From: a virus | Virus record (IMG/VR): IMGVR_UViG_3300032046_000006 | Coordinates: 41,888 to 105,887 of that record | DNA: 64,000 bases | Strand: one strand, 5' to 3' | In this document: positions 26,121-33,925 of the stretch, piece after piece | Layout: each line of letters starts with the position of its first letter | Position numbering within the stretch: position 1 is the stretch's first letter | The notes under the pieces: generated by a model | Database searches by the model: none | Told to the model about the DNA's origin: nothing | Seen by the model: the letters and a program-made list of their open reading frames with translations, nothing else | Translations under genes and position numbers: made by a program

Positions 26121-27596
26121 TTATTTTATTGCACTCACTCCATTTTTGCGTTCTACATTAATATAATTTACTTCTTTTATTTCTTTATTTACATTTTGAT
26201 AAATTATTATACTTTGAAATTGAAGGTTACTTATTATTTCTAATAATTTTTGGAAACTGATTTGGTCGCATGTATTTATTCCTTCATCGATGAGCAATAA
26301 ACCTTCGGAAATTCCTTCATTCAATAAAATACCAATTTTAAATACCGTATTAATAAAGGTCTTTTGCCCCGAACTTAATTGTTCGTATTTTAATTCTTGC
26401 TTGCCATCATTTACTTTTATGAAATCTTTTTCTATTGAAAATTTCACATTAATATTTATAGGTCTTAAAAGGTCATTTAATATAAATGAAAGATTATTCA
26501 ACCATTCCATAACATAATAAGCGCTGAAAGAATCTAAAGTTTTAATAGAATCGTTGTAAAGAGTAACATCGCTTGCTGTAAATTTATACTCTTTAAAACG
26601 AAATGCCTCTTTTAGTTTCATTAAACATTCTTTTGTCTTTTGAATTTTGGATTGTATACCGGCATACACATTATTGTAATGGTTCATCAAATCTTCTTCT
26701 GATTGTAATAGATTGTTGATTTCTTTTATTTCTGCATTTATAATTCCTATTTCTTTATTTTTTATAAGGTTCACTGTAGATAGTTGTTCACCAATTTGTG
26801 AACATTTAACATTTAGAATGGGACAAACTCCTCCATTGAGTTTCTTCTTGTCTTGTTCTTTAAAATAAATTATTTTATTTCTTGAAGAAATTTCTGATTT
26901 ATAGTTACCTAACAATTTGGATTGATTATCACAATCTTGTTTGGTAAGATTTAATTCTTCTTGTAATCTTAATAGTCCATTTTCAAGAATAGTCTGCCTT
27001 TTAGTAGATAAATAAAAATGATATAATTTCTTATTTACATTAAAATTCTCTCGTTCCATTTTTTTGGCGAGTAAATTATTTCTTATTCCTATGAATTGGG
27101 TATTAACTAAACCCATTAAACTTTTTCTAAGAGAAACAATTCCTAATCCTAAAAGGTCAATCCCTTTATTTTGGTCTATCATGCGATAGGTACGGAATTT
27201 ATTTAGGTCTTCGCCAATCAATTCATTTAACCACTTTTGGGCGATTGATGCGGTATTGAATTTATGTTCTCCTTCATCACTCCAGATTTGTAAATCAGAA
27301 GGAATCTTACGAATAATTTTGTATTGTTTACCATTTTGTGAACAATGGAGTTCTATTGAACATTCTTTTTCCCCGATTTTTATTAAATCTTTCAAATTTA
27401 TGCCAGTAACTTCTCCAAATAAACAAAATAAAATACTACTAACAATTGTGGATTTTCCCGACCCATTGCCCGAATAATCATTATTTAATTCTTGACTATC
27501 AAAATTAACCCCATTGATGAGATTAGTCTTGGAGAAATTAATCTCGGCATCGGAGAACAATTGGAAATTTTTTAAAATTATTTTATTTATTATCAT
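26121..27596 (-). CDS. SbcC/Rad50-like (gp46-type) recombination ATPase
   Basis: A 491-residue SMC-like ATPase. Walker A is SGNGSGKST (about 43-51), the signature is LSSGQKTF near residue 405, and Walker B is LLLIDEG. Between them are coiled-coil arms with a CPILNVKC segment at the zinc-hook position. It is short for SbcC, as in phage T4 gp46. With the SbcD-like nuclease at 28488 it would process DNA ends in recombination-dependent replication. TAATG coupling to the upstream gene. Confidence 0.88.
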   Translation of the reverse strand: MIINKIILKNFQLFSDAEINFSKTNLINGVNFDSQELNNDYSGNGSGKSTIVSSILFCLFGEVTGINLKDLIKIGEKECSIELHCSQNGKQYKIIRKIPSDLQIWSDEGEHKFNTASIAQKWLNELIGEDLNKFRTYRMIDQNKGIDLLGLGIVSLRKSLMGLVNTQFIGIRNNLLAKKMERENFNVNKKLYHFYLSTKRQTILENGLLRLQEELNLTKQDCDNQSKLLGNYKSEISSRNKIIYFKEQDKKKLNGGVCPILNVKCSQIGEQLSTVNLIKNKEIGIINAEIKEINNLLQSEEDLMNHYNNVYAGIQSKIQKTKECLMKLKEAFRFKEYKFTASDVTLYNDSIKTLDSFSAYYVMEWLNNLSFILNDLLRPININVKFSIEKDFIKVNDGKQELKYEQLSSGQKTFINTVFKIGILLNEGISEGLLLIDEGINTCDQISFQKLLEIISNLQFQSIIIYQNVNKEIKEVNYINVERKNGVSAIK

Positions 27597-27871
27597 TAAA
27601 AGTCCTGCGTTGTATGTATCTCTTTTAATTCTTTCGGAGTTAATTTTGCAGATTTTTTCTTTTTCTTATTGGGCATAATTTGAGTCTTGGGGTTTCTCGC
27701 CCAAGTTCTTCTAATAGGAATATAAAAATTGCATGGTTCGTTACATTTCGTGCAAATGGCATAACAAGTTCCTATTAAAGGATAATTATCACCCAGGAAA
27801 TCGGGGGCTGGGTCAGAAAATCTTATTTTGGCTCTGCAACAACCGGATTTATTATTATTTTTCTTTTTCAT
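27596..27871 (-). CDS. Zinc-binding protein, paralogue of 40788 N-terminus
   Basis: I choose the ATG at 27871, 8 bases from GGAGG. The 91-residue product has GCCRA, DFLGDN, then IGTCYAICTKCNEPC, matching the N-terminal zinc domain of the 40788 product (GTCYYTCQKCGQPC). The tail is Lys-rich. Probably nucleic-acid related; function unknown. Confidence 0.65.
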   Translation of the reverse strand: MKKKNNNKSGCCRAKIRFSDPAPDFLGDNYPLIGTCYAICTKCNEPCNFYIPIRRTWARNPKTQIMPNKKKKKSAKLTPKELKEIHTTQDF

Positions 27872-28016
27872 TATCATATCCTCCAAAAATCTCTTTTAAA
27901 ACATCAGGAATATCTTTATCCTGACATTTAGCACATAAACCATTTTTAAGTGCATCAAATTGTTGGCAATATTTACAATAACCCAAGTAAAAGACATCTT
28001 CATTATATTCCGTCAT
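27855..28016 (-). CDS. Small zinc-ribbon protein
   Basis: Start at 28016, 6 bases from GGAGG, overlapping the preceding stop region. A 53-residue protein with CKYC and CAKC pairs forming a zinc ribbon and a short acidic tail. Confidence 0.58.
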   Translation of the reverse strand: MTEYNEDVFYLGYCKYCQQFDALKNGLCAKCQDKDIPDVLKEIFGGYDNEKEK

Positions 28017-28017
28017 T

Positions 28018-28227
28018 TCATTCCTCCAACTCATTTTCAATTATTAATCTTAATTTTAGATAATTAGCAAAATCTTTTATATCTATTTCATTCTGAGTTC
28101 TTAAATATCGGGCAAGGAATTTATCTATATGCTTTATATTATTTTTTATTACTTCTAATTCTTTTAAATCATCAATAATACAATCACATCTTTTATCTAA
28201 TTTATCTATACATTGTTTATGCGCCAT
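28018..28227 (-). CDS. Small helical protein
   Basis: A 69-residue charged helical protein with a possible coiled coil (DDLKELEVIKNNIKHIDKF). It abuts the next gene. Function unknown. Confidence 0.55.
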   Translation of the reverse strand: MAHKQCIDKLDKRCDCIIDDLKELEVIKNNIKHIDKFLARYLRTQNEIDIKDFANYLKLRLIIENELEE

Positions 28228-28491
28228 CTATTCTATCTCCTCCATATACCAAACAATTTCACCAAATCCAACATTATCTTCAAAAGTATGCTTTCTTATT
28301 TTAGATGCTTTAAAAATTTTATGCCCACTATTTGTATAGCAAGCAAAATAATCGGAAATTCCTAATTTTTTATTTCCTTTTCTTCTTTCAATTTTAAAAT
28401 TAGGGCAAACCAATAATTCTCTAACTTTTCTTAAAGACCATCCATCCGAAACATAAAAACGAAGAGTTAAGGCAGCTACTATAATTTTCAT
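28228..28491 (-). CDS. Small hypothetical protein
   Basis: An 87-residue alpha/beta protein with basic strands (FKIERRKGNKKLG). Its start overlaps the SbcD-like gene's stop. No family recognised. Confidence 0.55.
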   Translation of the reverse strand: MKIIVAALTLRFYVSDGWSLRKVRELLVCPNFKIERRKGNKKLGISDYFACYTNSGHKIFKASKIRKHTFEDNVGFGEIVWYMEEIE

Positions 28492-29471
28492 TTTAATTCC
28501 TCCAATAATATTTTTCTAATCTTTTCATTTACTTGATTTTTTTCCATCCAATTAATTAAACTTTCTTTTAATGTCAAGTTGTCTGGCTTAGTTTCAGCTA
28601 AATTACAGTTCATAATGAAATCTTTTTTTTGTTTAAATAAAATGAACTTATCCACATACTTTTGATAATATGGGAGAAACTCAACCCAAAGAGAGTAATC
28701 TTTAAATATGATTCTAACTTTGTTCTTTTCTGGAAGTTTATCTAATTTTTGGCATAATGCTAAAACTGTGGCTTCTAAAGCGTGAATTTTCTCACCAGAT
28801 GACCCAGGAACCACTTTTTTGGCTTCAGTGGGGTCTTTTACGGACTGTTTTTGACTATTTTGTTCTAACTCTATGTCCATCATAGGAATAGGAGAATTTA
28901 AGGGTATAAAAATAACTTTTTCTTTCTCTCCCCGATAATCTTCTATTATGGCAATAACTTTTTGACTATCCTTTGCCTCATCAAAATTAATAAATCTACA
29001 TGACCCAAGAAAACAATAATTTGGTTTTATAATATGATAATGGTGGTCATGACCACTAAATACATATTTAAATTGTTTAAAATCTTTTAATGACCTTTTA
29101 GCCCCAAAATTTAAATTATTTTCTTTAATAAATTCATGAAGACATAATAAATAATCGTCTTGGTATTCTTTTACCACAATTATGGTATCATTGAGAATTC
29201 CATAGTGGTTTAAGATACTTTGTTTTTCTGTTTCAGACTCATGGGAATCGGCTGCAATGATAATTAATTTTTTATTTAATCTTCTTATAAAAGTGGCAAA
29301 GCAATCTAACTCCAAAGAACTTGGTTTGAGATTATCAAATGTGTCGCCCAAATCAATAACTAAATCAACTTTATGTTGATTAGCTAACATTCCTATTTCT
29401 TCAAGGATTTGGATACACTCAGGAAGGTCTTGTTGGGTAAGATGTAAATCGCCGAATAATAATAAATTCAA
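28488..29471 (-). CDS. SbcD/Mre11-like (gp47-type) nuclease
   Basis: A 327-residue calcineurin-fold nuclease: FGDLHL (metal site 1), DLGDTFD, ADSHES (where GNHD is usual), LCLHEF and SGHDHHYH. It is expected to pair with the SbcC-like ATPase encoded four genes downstream, trimming DNA ends. The C-terminal 120 residues carry a Lys-rich helical tail. The changed GNHD motif still keeps the His. Confidence 0.85.
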   Translation of the reverse strand: MNLLLFGDLHLTQQDLPECIQILEEIGMLANQHKVDLVIDLGDTFDNLKPSSLELDCFATFIRRLNKKLIIIAADSHESETEKQSILNHYGILNDTIIVVKEYQDDYLLCLHEFIKENNLNFGAKRSLKDFKQFKYVFSGHDHHYHIIKPNYCFLGSCRFINFDEAKDSQKVIAIIEDYRGEKEKVIFIPLNSPIPMMDIELEQNSQKQSVKDPTEAKKVVPGSSGEKIHALEATVLALCQKLDKLPEKNKVRIIFKDYSLWVEFLPYYQKYVDKFILFKQKKDFIMNCNLAETKPDNLTLKESLINWMEKNQVNEKIRKILLEELK

Positions 29472-29481
29472 CTTTAACTCC

Positions 29482-29844
29482 TTATAATCTTTTTCTGTAT
29501 TTATCTGATTGAATAGAATTTAAAAAATATACCCACAAATTAGGTCTTTTAAAATTCGCACAACCTCTCATACGATAGGGATAAAAATAATATAAAGTTA
29601 ACCAATATTCCCCCACAAAGAAAAGCATTATTATTGTAGAGATAACCATATATAAATCCCAATTTTTAAAAATAAAATATAATAACATAAAAGAGTCTAC
29701 CCCAGCAGCAATATTTCCAAAATCTCTGGAATGACCTCTCGCTAATTTAAATTTCCTAATTTTTTGAGTTTGCTTATGATATTTGTATCCATCAAAAAAT
29801 CTGGCAATAATTAAACCAATTCCCCATAAATTAATTAGATTCAT
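29482..29844 (-). CDS. Membrane protein
   Basis: A 120-residue protein with two to three hydrophobic segments (about 48-62 and 66-90) between basic stretches. No family recognised. It overlaps the 48-codon Cys-rich gene upstream by 14 bp. Confidence 0.55.
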   Translation of the reverse strand: MNLINLWGIGLIIARFFDGYKYHKQTQKIRKFKLARGHSRDFGNIAAGVDSFMLLYFIFKNWDLYMVISTIIMLFFVGEYWLTLYYFYPYRMRGCANFKRPNLWVYFLNSIQSDKYRKRL

Positions 29845-29977
29845 CTTTTCCTTTTTTTAATAACCCAGGAATCCACTCCTCATACCAACAAGAATCTGTA
29901 TTTCTATTATAAAATGTACAACACATACATTCTTCATCTTGATGTACATATTCTTGTCTCTTATCGCAATATATCAT
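29831..29977 (-). CDS. Small Cys-rich protein
   Basis: A 48-codon gene with GGGGAGG upstream. Cys residues at YCDK, ECMCC and SCW suggest metal binding. It overlaps neighbours on both sides (ATGA at its start), supporting translation. Confidence 0.55.
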   Translation of the reverse strand: MIYCDKRQEYVHQDEECMCCTFYNRNTDSCWYEEWIPGLLKKGKDESN

Positions 29978-30063
29978 TTCTTTTTTCCTCCCCAAAAAAG
30001 CCAAATCAAAAATATCACATATCCCAATATCATCAATTTTAAACTTATTAAATAATTATTCAT
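29974..30063 (-). CDS. Small single-pass membrane peptide
   Basis: A 29-codon frame overlapping the methylase-like gene's stop and, by ATGA, the next gene. The product is one hydrophobic helix (LMILGYVIFLIWLFW) ending GGKKK, a normal topology signal. No SD of its own; probably coupled. Confidence 0.45.
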   Translation of the reverse strand: MNNYLISLKLMILGYVIFLIWLFWGGKKK

Positions 30064-30565
30064 TTTTTCTTTCTACCGTACATATCGTATCATTATGTAA
30101 TCTTCCATGGGAAACTAACAATATTTCTATAATTTCAAATCCTCTATTTTTCCCCAATCCTATACTATTCCAACCAAAACTTATTGCTAGCCCCCCTACT
30201 TTAATCTTATCTGCTAAATAAGATTTTGTTTCACTATAAAATTTTGTAGTTGCCCATTTTTTATCAACTTTACAGCCAATTCCTTCATAACATTCCATTA
30301 TTTGCCGTAGTGAATACGGGGGGTCATATAATCCCCCAGTATAATTATTTCCTTCTAATTGTTTTAAAAATTCTATTGCTTCCAAATGAAATTTTGCCGG
30401 TGAATTGGGATTGAGGTCATTAGTGAATTCTGCCTTAGAATTATTTCCAGAAAAGGGGTCAATCCATCTTTTTCCATCGCCAACATACCTATTCACCAAT
30501 TCTTTAATTGGTTTAATAGTAAAAGTCCATTTATTTGGCATTGCCCATACTCTATTTATTATCAT
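30056..30565 (-). CDS. Phage DNA methyltransferase-like protein (DPPY)
   Basis: A 169-residue protein with WIDPFSGNNS (motif I-like) and LYDPPYSLRQ (motif IV DPPY), then GGLAISFGWNS. This is the order of a small phage adenine methylase. A 12-residue basic stretch opens the protein. It is the second of three DNA methylase genes in the window. Confidence 0.72.
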   Translation of the reverse strand: MIINRVWAMPNKWTFTIKPIKELVNRYVGDGKRWIDPFSGNNSKAEFTNDLNPNSPAKFHLEAIEFLKQLEGNNYTGGLYDPPYSLRQIMECYEGIGCKVDKKWATTKFYSETKSYLADKIKVGGLAISFGWNSIGLGKNRGFEIIEILLVSHGRLHNDTICTVERKNE

Positions 30566-30616
30566 TTTATTTTTCCTTTATAATCTTCTGATAGATAATA
30601 TTCATTCATCTTTTGG

Positions 30617-30645
30617 GAAGGAGTAGAAAAAATTCTAACTCCTTC
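30617..30645. other. Inverted repeat in an 87-bp gap
   Basis: The gap 30566-30652 has no gene of useful length. It holds a near-perfect hairpin: arms GAAGGAGTAGAA and TTCTAACTCCTTC with one bulged base and a short A-loop. On the transcribed - strand it is not followed by a U-tract, so it is not a clear terminator. It could be a processing or translation-control hairpin. Confidence 0.4.
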
Positions 30646-30652
30646 ATTTTTA

Positions 30653-31042
30653 TTATTCTTTTTTCTCTTTTTGTTTTTCAATTGTATCTAATGGTATTTC
30701 TAATTTGGTCATTATTTTCGTAGTATTGGTTCTGCAATTTAAGATAACTTTAACTATTTTTTCGAGTTTTAAACTCAATTTTTGATAATCGTTAAGTTTA
30801 TCATCAGCATCAATTTTTTTGAAATCATCCCAAATGCCTTGAGCTGGAATCATTATCTTACCTCCTTTTGTTAAATTTTTATTTATTATTTTTTTCCGTA
30901 TGTCTGGTAAATTAACATTCCCCCTCCGCCCACTATTACTCCTATCACGAAAGCTACTATCTCCTTGAGTAGAACTATCATTTTTTTCTCCTTTCTTTAA
31001 TTTTTCCGATATTTGATTTAACTGTTCTTTCCAATTAGACAT
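30653..31042 (-). CDS. Small protein with strong internal start
   Basis: The full frame is 129 residues. A perfect AGGAGG stands 8 bases before an internal ATG at 30853, which would give a 66-residue product (start MIPAQGIWDDF, helical). The region between codes for a nested membrane peptide in another frame (30886-30981), and the amino acids there look like its shadow. Either the long form or the 66-residue form, or both, may be made. TAATG overlap with the upstream gene. Confidence 0.55.
   Translation of the reverse strand: MSNWKEQLNQISEKLKKGEKNDSSTQGDSSFRDRSNSGRRGNVNLPDIRKKIINKNLTKGGKIMIPAQGIWDDFKKIDADDKLNDYQKLSLKLEKIVKVILNCRTNTTKIMTKLEIPLDTIEKQKEKKE
30886..30981 (-). CDS. Nested single-pass membrane peptide
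   Basis: A 31-codon frame inside the 30653 gene, in a different frame, preceded by AAAGGAGAAAAAA. The product is a clean membrane helix (IVAFVIGVIVGGGGMLI) ending in basic residues. If real, the upstream A-run may have shifted the frame of the surrounding gene. Confidence 0.48.
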   Translation of the reverse strand: MIVLLKEIVAFVIGVIVGGGGMLIYQTYGKK

Positions 31043-31254
31043 TATTTATATCCTTCCATTTTTCTATTACAAAATGGACATATGTAACCTGCACAACCAT
31101 TAATGGAAGGAAAATTAAATCTCCCATGACAATCGGGACATTCATAATTAAATTGCGGAGAAGGATTATAATAAATTGGATAATTTTGATTTGCATGACA
31201 ACAACCGATACAAGTAGGTTGATAACATTCTAAATTAGAAAGATAACACCACAT
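31042..31254 (-). CDS. Small zinc-finger protein
   Basis: A 70-residue protein with CIGCCHAN, CPDCHGRF and CPFCNRK, enough for two zinc sites. TAATG overlap at its end. Function unknown. Confidence 0.6.
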   Translation of the reverse strand: MWCYLSNLECYQPTCIGCCHANQNYPIYYNPSPQFNYECPDCHGRFNFPSINGCAGYICPFCNRKMEGYK

Positions 31255-31264
31255 TTTATTCCTC

Positions 31265-31474
31265 CTATTTAATTATTATATACCATTTCTTTTTAAATCC
31301 CATGCAGTTGTTGTTTTTATTTCGTGCTTCTGGAGAATTTTGCAAAATTTTATATTCATGAATAGCGTCTCTTTCTGTAATAATATTAACTGGGTGATAA
31401 CATAAATAACAAAATTCTCCCATTGCACCTTCGTAACTACTAAGATATTTACAATTTTTACAATAAATTGTCAT
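31265..31474 (-). CDS. Small Cys-rich protein
   Basis: A 69-residue protein with CKNC, CYLC and a later Cys-Met-Gly, a zinc-binding pattern. Good SD (AAAGGAGGATAAAA). Function unknown. Confidence 0.58.
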   Translation of the reverse strand: MTIYCKNCKYLSSYEGAMGEFCYLCYHPVNIITERDAIHEYKILQNSPEARNKNNNCMGFKKKWYIIIK

Positions 31475-31486
31475 TTTTATCCTCCT

Positions 31487-32065
31487 TTATAATTTTAATC
31501 CCGCAAGGGCAAGCAAAATCGCATCCGCAATATCCGAACTTTTGATTTCTTCTTCAACAATATTAGATATGAATTTCATAATTTCTTTTTTCTTTTGGTC
31601 AGTTGGGGTTCCTCTTGGCAATACAGAATGAAATCCAACTAATTTACGAGCAACTGTAGGAAGATAAAATTTTATCTCATCAAAAGAATCATAAAGTTCT
31701 GAATAAAAAATGCCTCCAAGACTTCTGAGATACCCAAAAGTTTCTGGACTCATTAAAAGAAAAGATTGTTCTAATACCAAAATAGATGGTGCTTTTATAG
31801 TTATTTGATTTTTATAATCTCTAATTAAATTAAGGGCACTATCCATTGCTTGTTCGTATTTTTCTGATTTTTCCATTTGGTCGGCTATTTTTCTTGGAAT
31901 TGTAGGCAATTTAAAAATAGAATAATCTATGATTGCCTTTTCCCCAAAAGTAGAAATAAGAGCCAAACCGGTAGTTGAAGCAGTATCAACGCCAAGTCCC
32001 ATTACATTCTTACGAAGTTTAAGCCCTAAATTCTTTTCTAATTTTTTAAGAGATAATTTAATCAT
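31487..32065 (-). CDS. RuvC-like Holliday junction resolvase
   Basis: A 192-residue RNase H-fold protein. Acidic motifs are GLGVDTASTTG (Asp 1), ILVLEQSF (Glu) and SSDIADAILLAL (Asp pair), the RuvC pattern of D...E...DxxD. It would cut four-way junctions before packaging. It overlaps the methyltransferase gene by 8 bp and lies in the recombination region. Confidence 0.8.
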   Translation of the reverse strand: MIKLSLKKLEKNLGLKLRKNVMGLGVDTASTTGLALISTFGEKAIIDYSIFKLPTIPRKIADQMEKSEKYEQAMDSALNLIRDYKNQITIKAPSILVLEQSFLLMSPETFGYLRSLGGIFYSELYDSFDEIKFYLPTVARKLVGFHSVLPRGTPTDQKKKEIMKFISNIVEEEIKSSDIADAILLALAGLKL

Positions 32066-33414
32066 TTTTAGTATTTTTTATTCTTTCTTGTGCAATTTTT
32101 AAATAATCTAATGATAATTCTATGCCAATAAATTTCCTACCTAATAATTTTGCAGCAACTCCAGTTGTGCCACTTCCTAAAAAACAATCTAAAACAGTAT
32201 CTTCTTTTCTACTTCCTAAAGTAATAAGATAAGACATTAATTTTATTGGCTTAACTGTTGGATGGCAATTCTTAGAAGGAGCTTTTTCACTCCCGAATTT
32301 ACCAGAAGCCGAATTAACATCTTCTAAATAATCTCCTATACCACCCCCACCCCCAGTAGTTTGTTTTATTGATAAATTATCCAATCCTTTATTTTTTTCA
32401 CTCTTACTTGCCTTTGGACAAATTAAAAAAGGAAAAGTATTACAATCTTCGGAAATATCATTTTCTTTAGCCCAAGCATCTAAATCAAAATAACGAGAAA
32501 AAGAACCAGAATCATTATAAGTTTGCCCTGCTGGTTTGCCTGTAGATTTTTGCCAAATTCCACCAGAGGCAGATTTATCATCTTTAGATTTATTTGATGT
32601 TCTTTCTTTTCCATCATTTAAAATATCATCAGATACTAATAAATTAGCAGGGAATCTTCCTTTTTCTGAACCAATTTCTACATTATCTTTATATCCATAA
32701 TTTCTTTCTTCTGATGTGGAATTTAAATTTCCTCTTGTTTGCGGTTTATATTTTTTCTCATAAGGAATTCTACAATCATCTAAATTAGTAATTCCTTTGC
32801 CATTTTTTAATGCTTGGTCTATGTAACTTTTTTCTGATAAAGGTTTCATTACTACAATTATTATTTCTACTGCTGGTTTTGGTTGAAAACCACCATAAAA
32901 TCCATCAAGAGTTTTTGCTTCATCAGAAATGGGCAATCCATCTTCAAAAACTCTTGACATACTATTTTCTCCTTCTATATTACAATTATAACAACCAGAA
33001 CCACTATTAGTTGCTTTGCCATCGGTTCTCGTAATACCTGTTCTTTTTAATCCTTTTCTTTTATCTATTGCTTTAGAAATGTTTATTGCTTTAGGAAAAC
33101 CAGTCGCATAACAATAATAAATTGATGTAAATCCTGTTTCAAATCCTGCTTCTTGTAAATTATAAATCATTCTTCCTAATACCTCTTGTCTTGGTGCGGA
33201 CATTATAAAAGCAAATGCTCCTGGTTTCAATACTCTTAAACATTCTTTCCAAGTAGAAGAAGGAATAACTACTTTATCCCAATCCTTACCCATAAAAGAA
33301 TAACCGTCAATATGGTGGGTCAGTACAAATTAAATCAATAGAATTATCTTCTATTTTTTTTAATACTTCTGCACTGTCCCCTAAAAATAATTTGATTTTA
33401 GGTTCTTCCACCAT
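32058..33414 (-). pseudogene. DNA methyltransferase split by a frameshift after DPPY
   Basis: The upstream piece (33414-33307) codes MVEEPKIKLFLGDSAEVL... and ends CTDPPY followed by a TGA. One base later the other frame continues GYSFMGKDWDKV into the 411-residue piece (32058-33293), which has IELSLDYL and motif I LDCFLGSGTTGVAA. Together they form a normal beta-class methyltransferase. One extra base (or loss of two) at TAT-TGA-C breaks it. Either a recent mutation, an assembly error, or recoding at a UGAC stop. The HNH gene 33415 ends just upstream. Confidence 0.85.
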
Positions 33415-33882
33415 TTATTCCTCACCTCCTCTATAGAAAGAAGAAATAACCGCTCCGATTTGTTTCATTTGGTCAACAGTAAATCTTCTTCCTCTCGTCA
33501 TATTACATATATGACATGCAATGATTACATTATTTATGTGATGTCCATCTTGATGATTTATTCTATCAAATCCTAAATTTATATTATTGCCACAATAATA
33601 ACATTTACCGGTTTTTAATAATTGACAAAATTCTCTTACATTTAATATTATTGACTTATAATTATGTTTTCTATCAAATGCTTTATATTTATAATATTTT
33701 CTTCTTCTTAAAATATCGTCTACACCATAACCAGTTCCTAATCGCATTGGTGCTACCAAACCTAACATCATACCTTTTTCTTTATGCTTTCTTGAACAAA
33801 ATACATTTTTACTTTTTATATGAGATTTATCTCTATAAAAAATTTTATCACAAATAGCACAGTTACATTTAATTTTAGGCAT
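33415..33882 (-). CDS. HNH homing endonuclease
   Basis: A 155-residue endonuclease. The N-terminal CNCAICDK and FCSRKHK pairs bind zinc; the HNH core is KCYYCG, FDRINHQDGHHINNVII, ACHICNMTRG. AGGAG precedes the ATG. It lies immediately upstream of the broken methyltransferase and downstream of a 16-codon frame that looks like a methyltransferase start, suggesting it invaded this locus. Confidence 0.88.
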   Translation of the reverse strand: MPKIKCNCAICDKIFYRDKSHIKSKNVFCSRKHKEKGMMLGLVAPMRLGTGYGVDDILRRRKYYKYKAFDRKHNYKSIILNVREFCQLLKTGKCYYCGNNINLGFDRINHQDGHHINNVIIACHICNMTRGRRFTVDQMKQIGAVISSFYRGGEE

Positions 33883-33925
33883 TACAATCTCCTAAATATA
33901 ATTGTATTTGTTTATTAGTATTCAT
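33875..33925 (-). other. Short frame resembling a methyltransferase N-terminus
   Basis: A 16-codon frame (MNTNKQIQLYLGDCNA) with GAGGAATAA upstream. It resembles the opening of beta-class methyltransferases (IKLFLGDS in the 33414 piece). It may be a leftover from HNH insertion, or simply a leader that carries the HNH gene's SD. Confidence 0.35.

Noticed and set aside
30568-30647. Two overlapping 13-codon frames (MKELEFF.. and MNEYYL..)
   Set aside because: Too short to support, though the ATGA overlap is noted; they lie in the hairpin gap.
33301-33312. prfB-style +1 frameshift as a confirmed event
   Set aside because: TGAC matches, but the preceding TAT gives poor re-pairing on slippage and no upstream SD-like stimulator is at the right distance, so a mutation or error is at least as likely.
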